Shown here: piece by piece, positions 4,293-5,262 of the stretch
Layout: the number at the start of each line of letters is the position of its first letter
Position numbering within the stretch: position 1 is the first letter of the stretch
Origin: Caulobacteraceae bacterium
GTDB taxonomy: Bacteria > Pseudomonadota > Alphaproteobacteria > Caulobacterales > Caulobacteraceae
Assembly (NCBI GenBank): GCA_003161535.1
Contig: PMOM01000257.1
Location: 1-5,262 of the forward strand
DNA length: 5,262 nt
Direction of reading: 5' to 3'
The notes under the pieces: model-generated
What the model was told of the DNA's origin: nothing
Database searches by the model: none
The model's input: only the letters and a program-made list of their open reading frames with translations
Program-made: the position numbers and the translations under genes

Positions 4293-5262
4293 ATGCTCTA
4301 TACGCTCCACGAAGCCGCCTATCGCACCGCCGCGCCCCTGCGCCTAGCCGCCGAGTTCGCCCGCGACTTCTGGAGCTCGCCGATCAATCCGGCCGGCGAA
4401 TCGCACCTGGGCCGCAGCCTTTATGCGTCGTCCGATCTGATCGTCGGCCTCACCCGCCGCTACTTCAAGCCGGCCTGGAATATCGATGAGGTCATGATCG
4501 ATGGCCACGCCGTGCGGGTGACCTGCGAGAGCCCCTGGCGTTCAGCGTGGGTCACGCTTCGGCATTTTCGGCGCGATCCGGCCGATCTGGCCGCGGCCGG
4601 TCGCGAGGCCCCCGACGCGGGGCCGGCGGTGCTGATCATCGCGCCCCTGTCGGGACACTTCGCCACCCTGCTGCGCGGCACGGTGGAAACCTTTCTCGCC
4701 GACCACGACGTTTATGTCACCGACTGGTCCAACGCCCGCGACGTCCCGCTCATCGAGGGGCGCTTTGGCTTCCACGACTATGTCGACGCCCTGGGCGACA
4801 TCCTGCGCCACATTGGCCGGCGCGCGCACGTGGTGGCCGTCTGCCAGCCGGGACCCCCGGCCCTGGCCCAGGCGGCGCTGATGGCCGAGGACGACGACCC
4901 CTCGCGTCCGGCCAGCCTGACCCTGATGGGCTCGCCCATCGATGCGCGGCTGTCGCCAACGGCGGCCAACCGCCTGGCCGAGGAGCGGCCCTTCACCTGG
5001 TTCCAGTCGCACATGATCCACACCGTTCCGTGGCCGTACGCCGGGGCGTTTCGGCGGGTCTATCCAGGCTTCGTCCAGCTCTACAGCTTCCTTTCCATGA
5101 ACCCCCGGATGCATCAGGACGCGCACCGCCGCTACTTCGACGATCTGGTCAGCGGCGATGGCGATTCCGCCGACAAGCACCGGCAGTTCTACGACGAATA
5201 TCTGTCGGTCCTGGATCTTTCCGAAGAGTTCTACCTGGAGACCGTCGACATCGTCTTTCAGA
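4293..5262 (+). CDS. phaZ: Intracellular polyhydroxyalkanoate depolymerase PhaZ (5' part, runs off the window)
   Basis: The first 323 residues are present and the frame is open to the window edge; the family is usually about 400-425 residues. The start MLYTLHEAAYRTAAPLRLAA and DFWSSPINP (25-33) are typical. IIAPLSGHFATLLRGTVETF (115-134) is the oxyanion-side region, VYVTDWSNARDVPL (140-153) follows, and AVCQPGPPAL (182-191) is the nucleophile elbow with C184 in place of serine. In Ralstonia eutropha PhaZa1 the equivalent nucleophile is Cys183. The catalytic Asp and His would lie beyond the window. The enzyme hydrolyses amorphous PHB in cytoplasmic granules to release stored carbon. AAGG (4284-4287) lies 5 bases before the ATG. 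The gene follows the SCO gene by 69 bp on the same strand, but the PhaR-like site suggests its own promoter. Confidence 0.93.
   Translation, partial: MLYTLHEAAYRTAAPLRLAAEFARDFWSSPINPAGESHLGRSLYASSDLIVGLTRRYFKPAWNIDEVMIDGHAVRVTCESPWRSAWVTLRHFRRDPADLAAAGREAPDAGPAVLIIAPLSGHFATLLRGTVETFLADHDVYVTDWSNARDVPLIEGRFGFHDYVDALGDILRHIGRRAHVVAVCQPGPPALAQAALMAEDDDPSRPASLTLMGSPIDARLSPTAANRLAEERPFTWFQSHMIHTVPWPYAGAFRRVYPGFVQLYSFLSMNPRMHQDAHRRYFDDLVSGDGDSADKHRQFYDEYLSVLDLSEEFYLETVDIVFQ

Noticed and set aside
4226..4489. 87-codon plus-strand frame between the SCO gene and phaZ
   Set aside because: It overlaps most of the phaZ 5' end in another frame, and its product is Arg/Pro-rich without a domain.
4542..5180. 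212-codon minus-strand open frame opposite phaZ
   Set aside because: The plus strand encodes a clear PhaZ with conserved motifs through this whole stretch; the antisense product has no recognisable domain.
1..5262. CRISPR arrays, tRNA/rRNA genes, IS elements or phage genes
   Set aside because: No regularly spaced repeats, RNA gene signatures, transposase motifs or phage proteins were seen anywhere in the window.

Overview
This is a high-GC window with seven recognisable protein genes, all of ordinary alphaproteobacterial types. A redox RegB/RegA (PrrB/PrrA, ActS/ActR) pair with a SCO/SenC gene, an mmcB-type DNA repair gene with a GAAC-N7-GAAC LexA box, and an intracellular PHA depolymerase together point to Alphaproteobacteria. 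Caulobacterales (Caulobacter/Phenylobacterium type) is my best guess, but this is inference from gene content and codon bias only.

Layout: positions 1-30 may hold the last codons of a plus-strand gene, followed by a strong GC hairpin (37-55). A minus-strand VOC/glyoxalase-fold gene (70-426) and a plus-strand barstar-family gene (634-927) diverge from a 207-bp spacer that contains a 15-bp palindrome. mmcB (992-1447, plus) follows, with a perfect alphaproteobacterial SOS box just upstream of its start. mmcB converges on the minus-strand operon regB (3556-2156) then regA (2086-1526). A SCO/SenC/PrrC copper-chaperone-like gene (3630-4223, plus, TTG start) diverges from regB. The 5' 323 codons of a PHA depolymerase gene, phaZ (4293 to the window end), lie downstream of the SCO gene in the same direction, with a PhaR-like palindrome in front.

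How the genes may work together: RegB is a membrane kinase that senses the redox state of the respiratory chain and phosphorylates RegA. SCO/SenC proteins help deliver copper to cytochrome oxidase, so this divergent locus links sensing of respiratory state to oxidase assembly. PHA mobilisation is also tied to carbon and redox balance, but a functional link with the Reg genes is only suggested by proximity. mmcB and the barstar gene look like independent units. The barstar gene has clearly lower third-position GC than mmcB and no RNase partner in view, which may indicate horizontal transfer.

I saw no RNA gene, CRISPR array, IS element or prophage feature. I did not find evidence for a wholly new system. 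The points most worth checking are the SOS box, the orphan barstar gene, the PhaR-like site and the small palindromes in the intergenic spacers.
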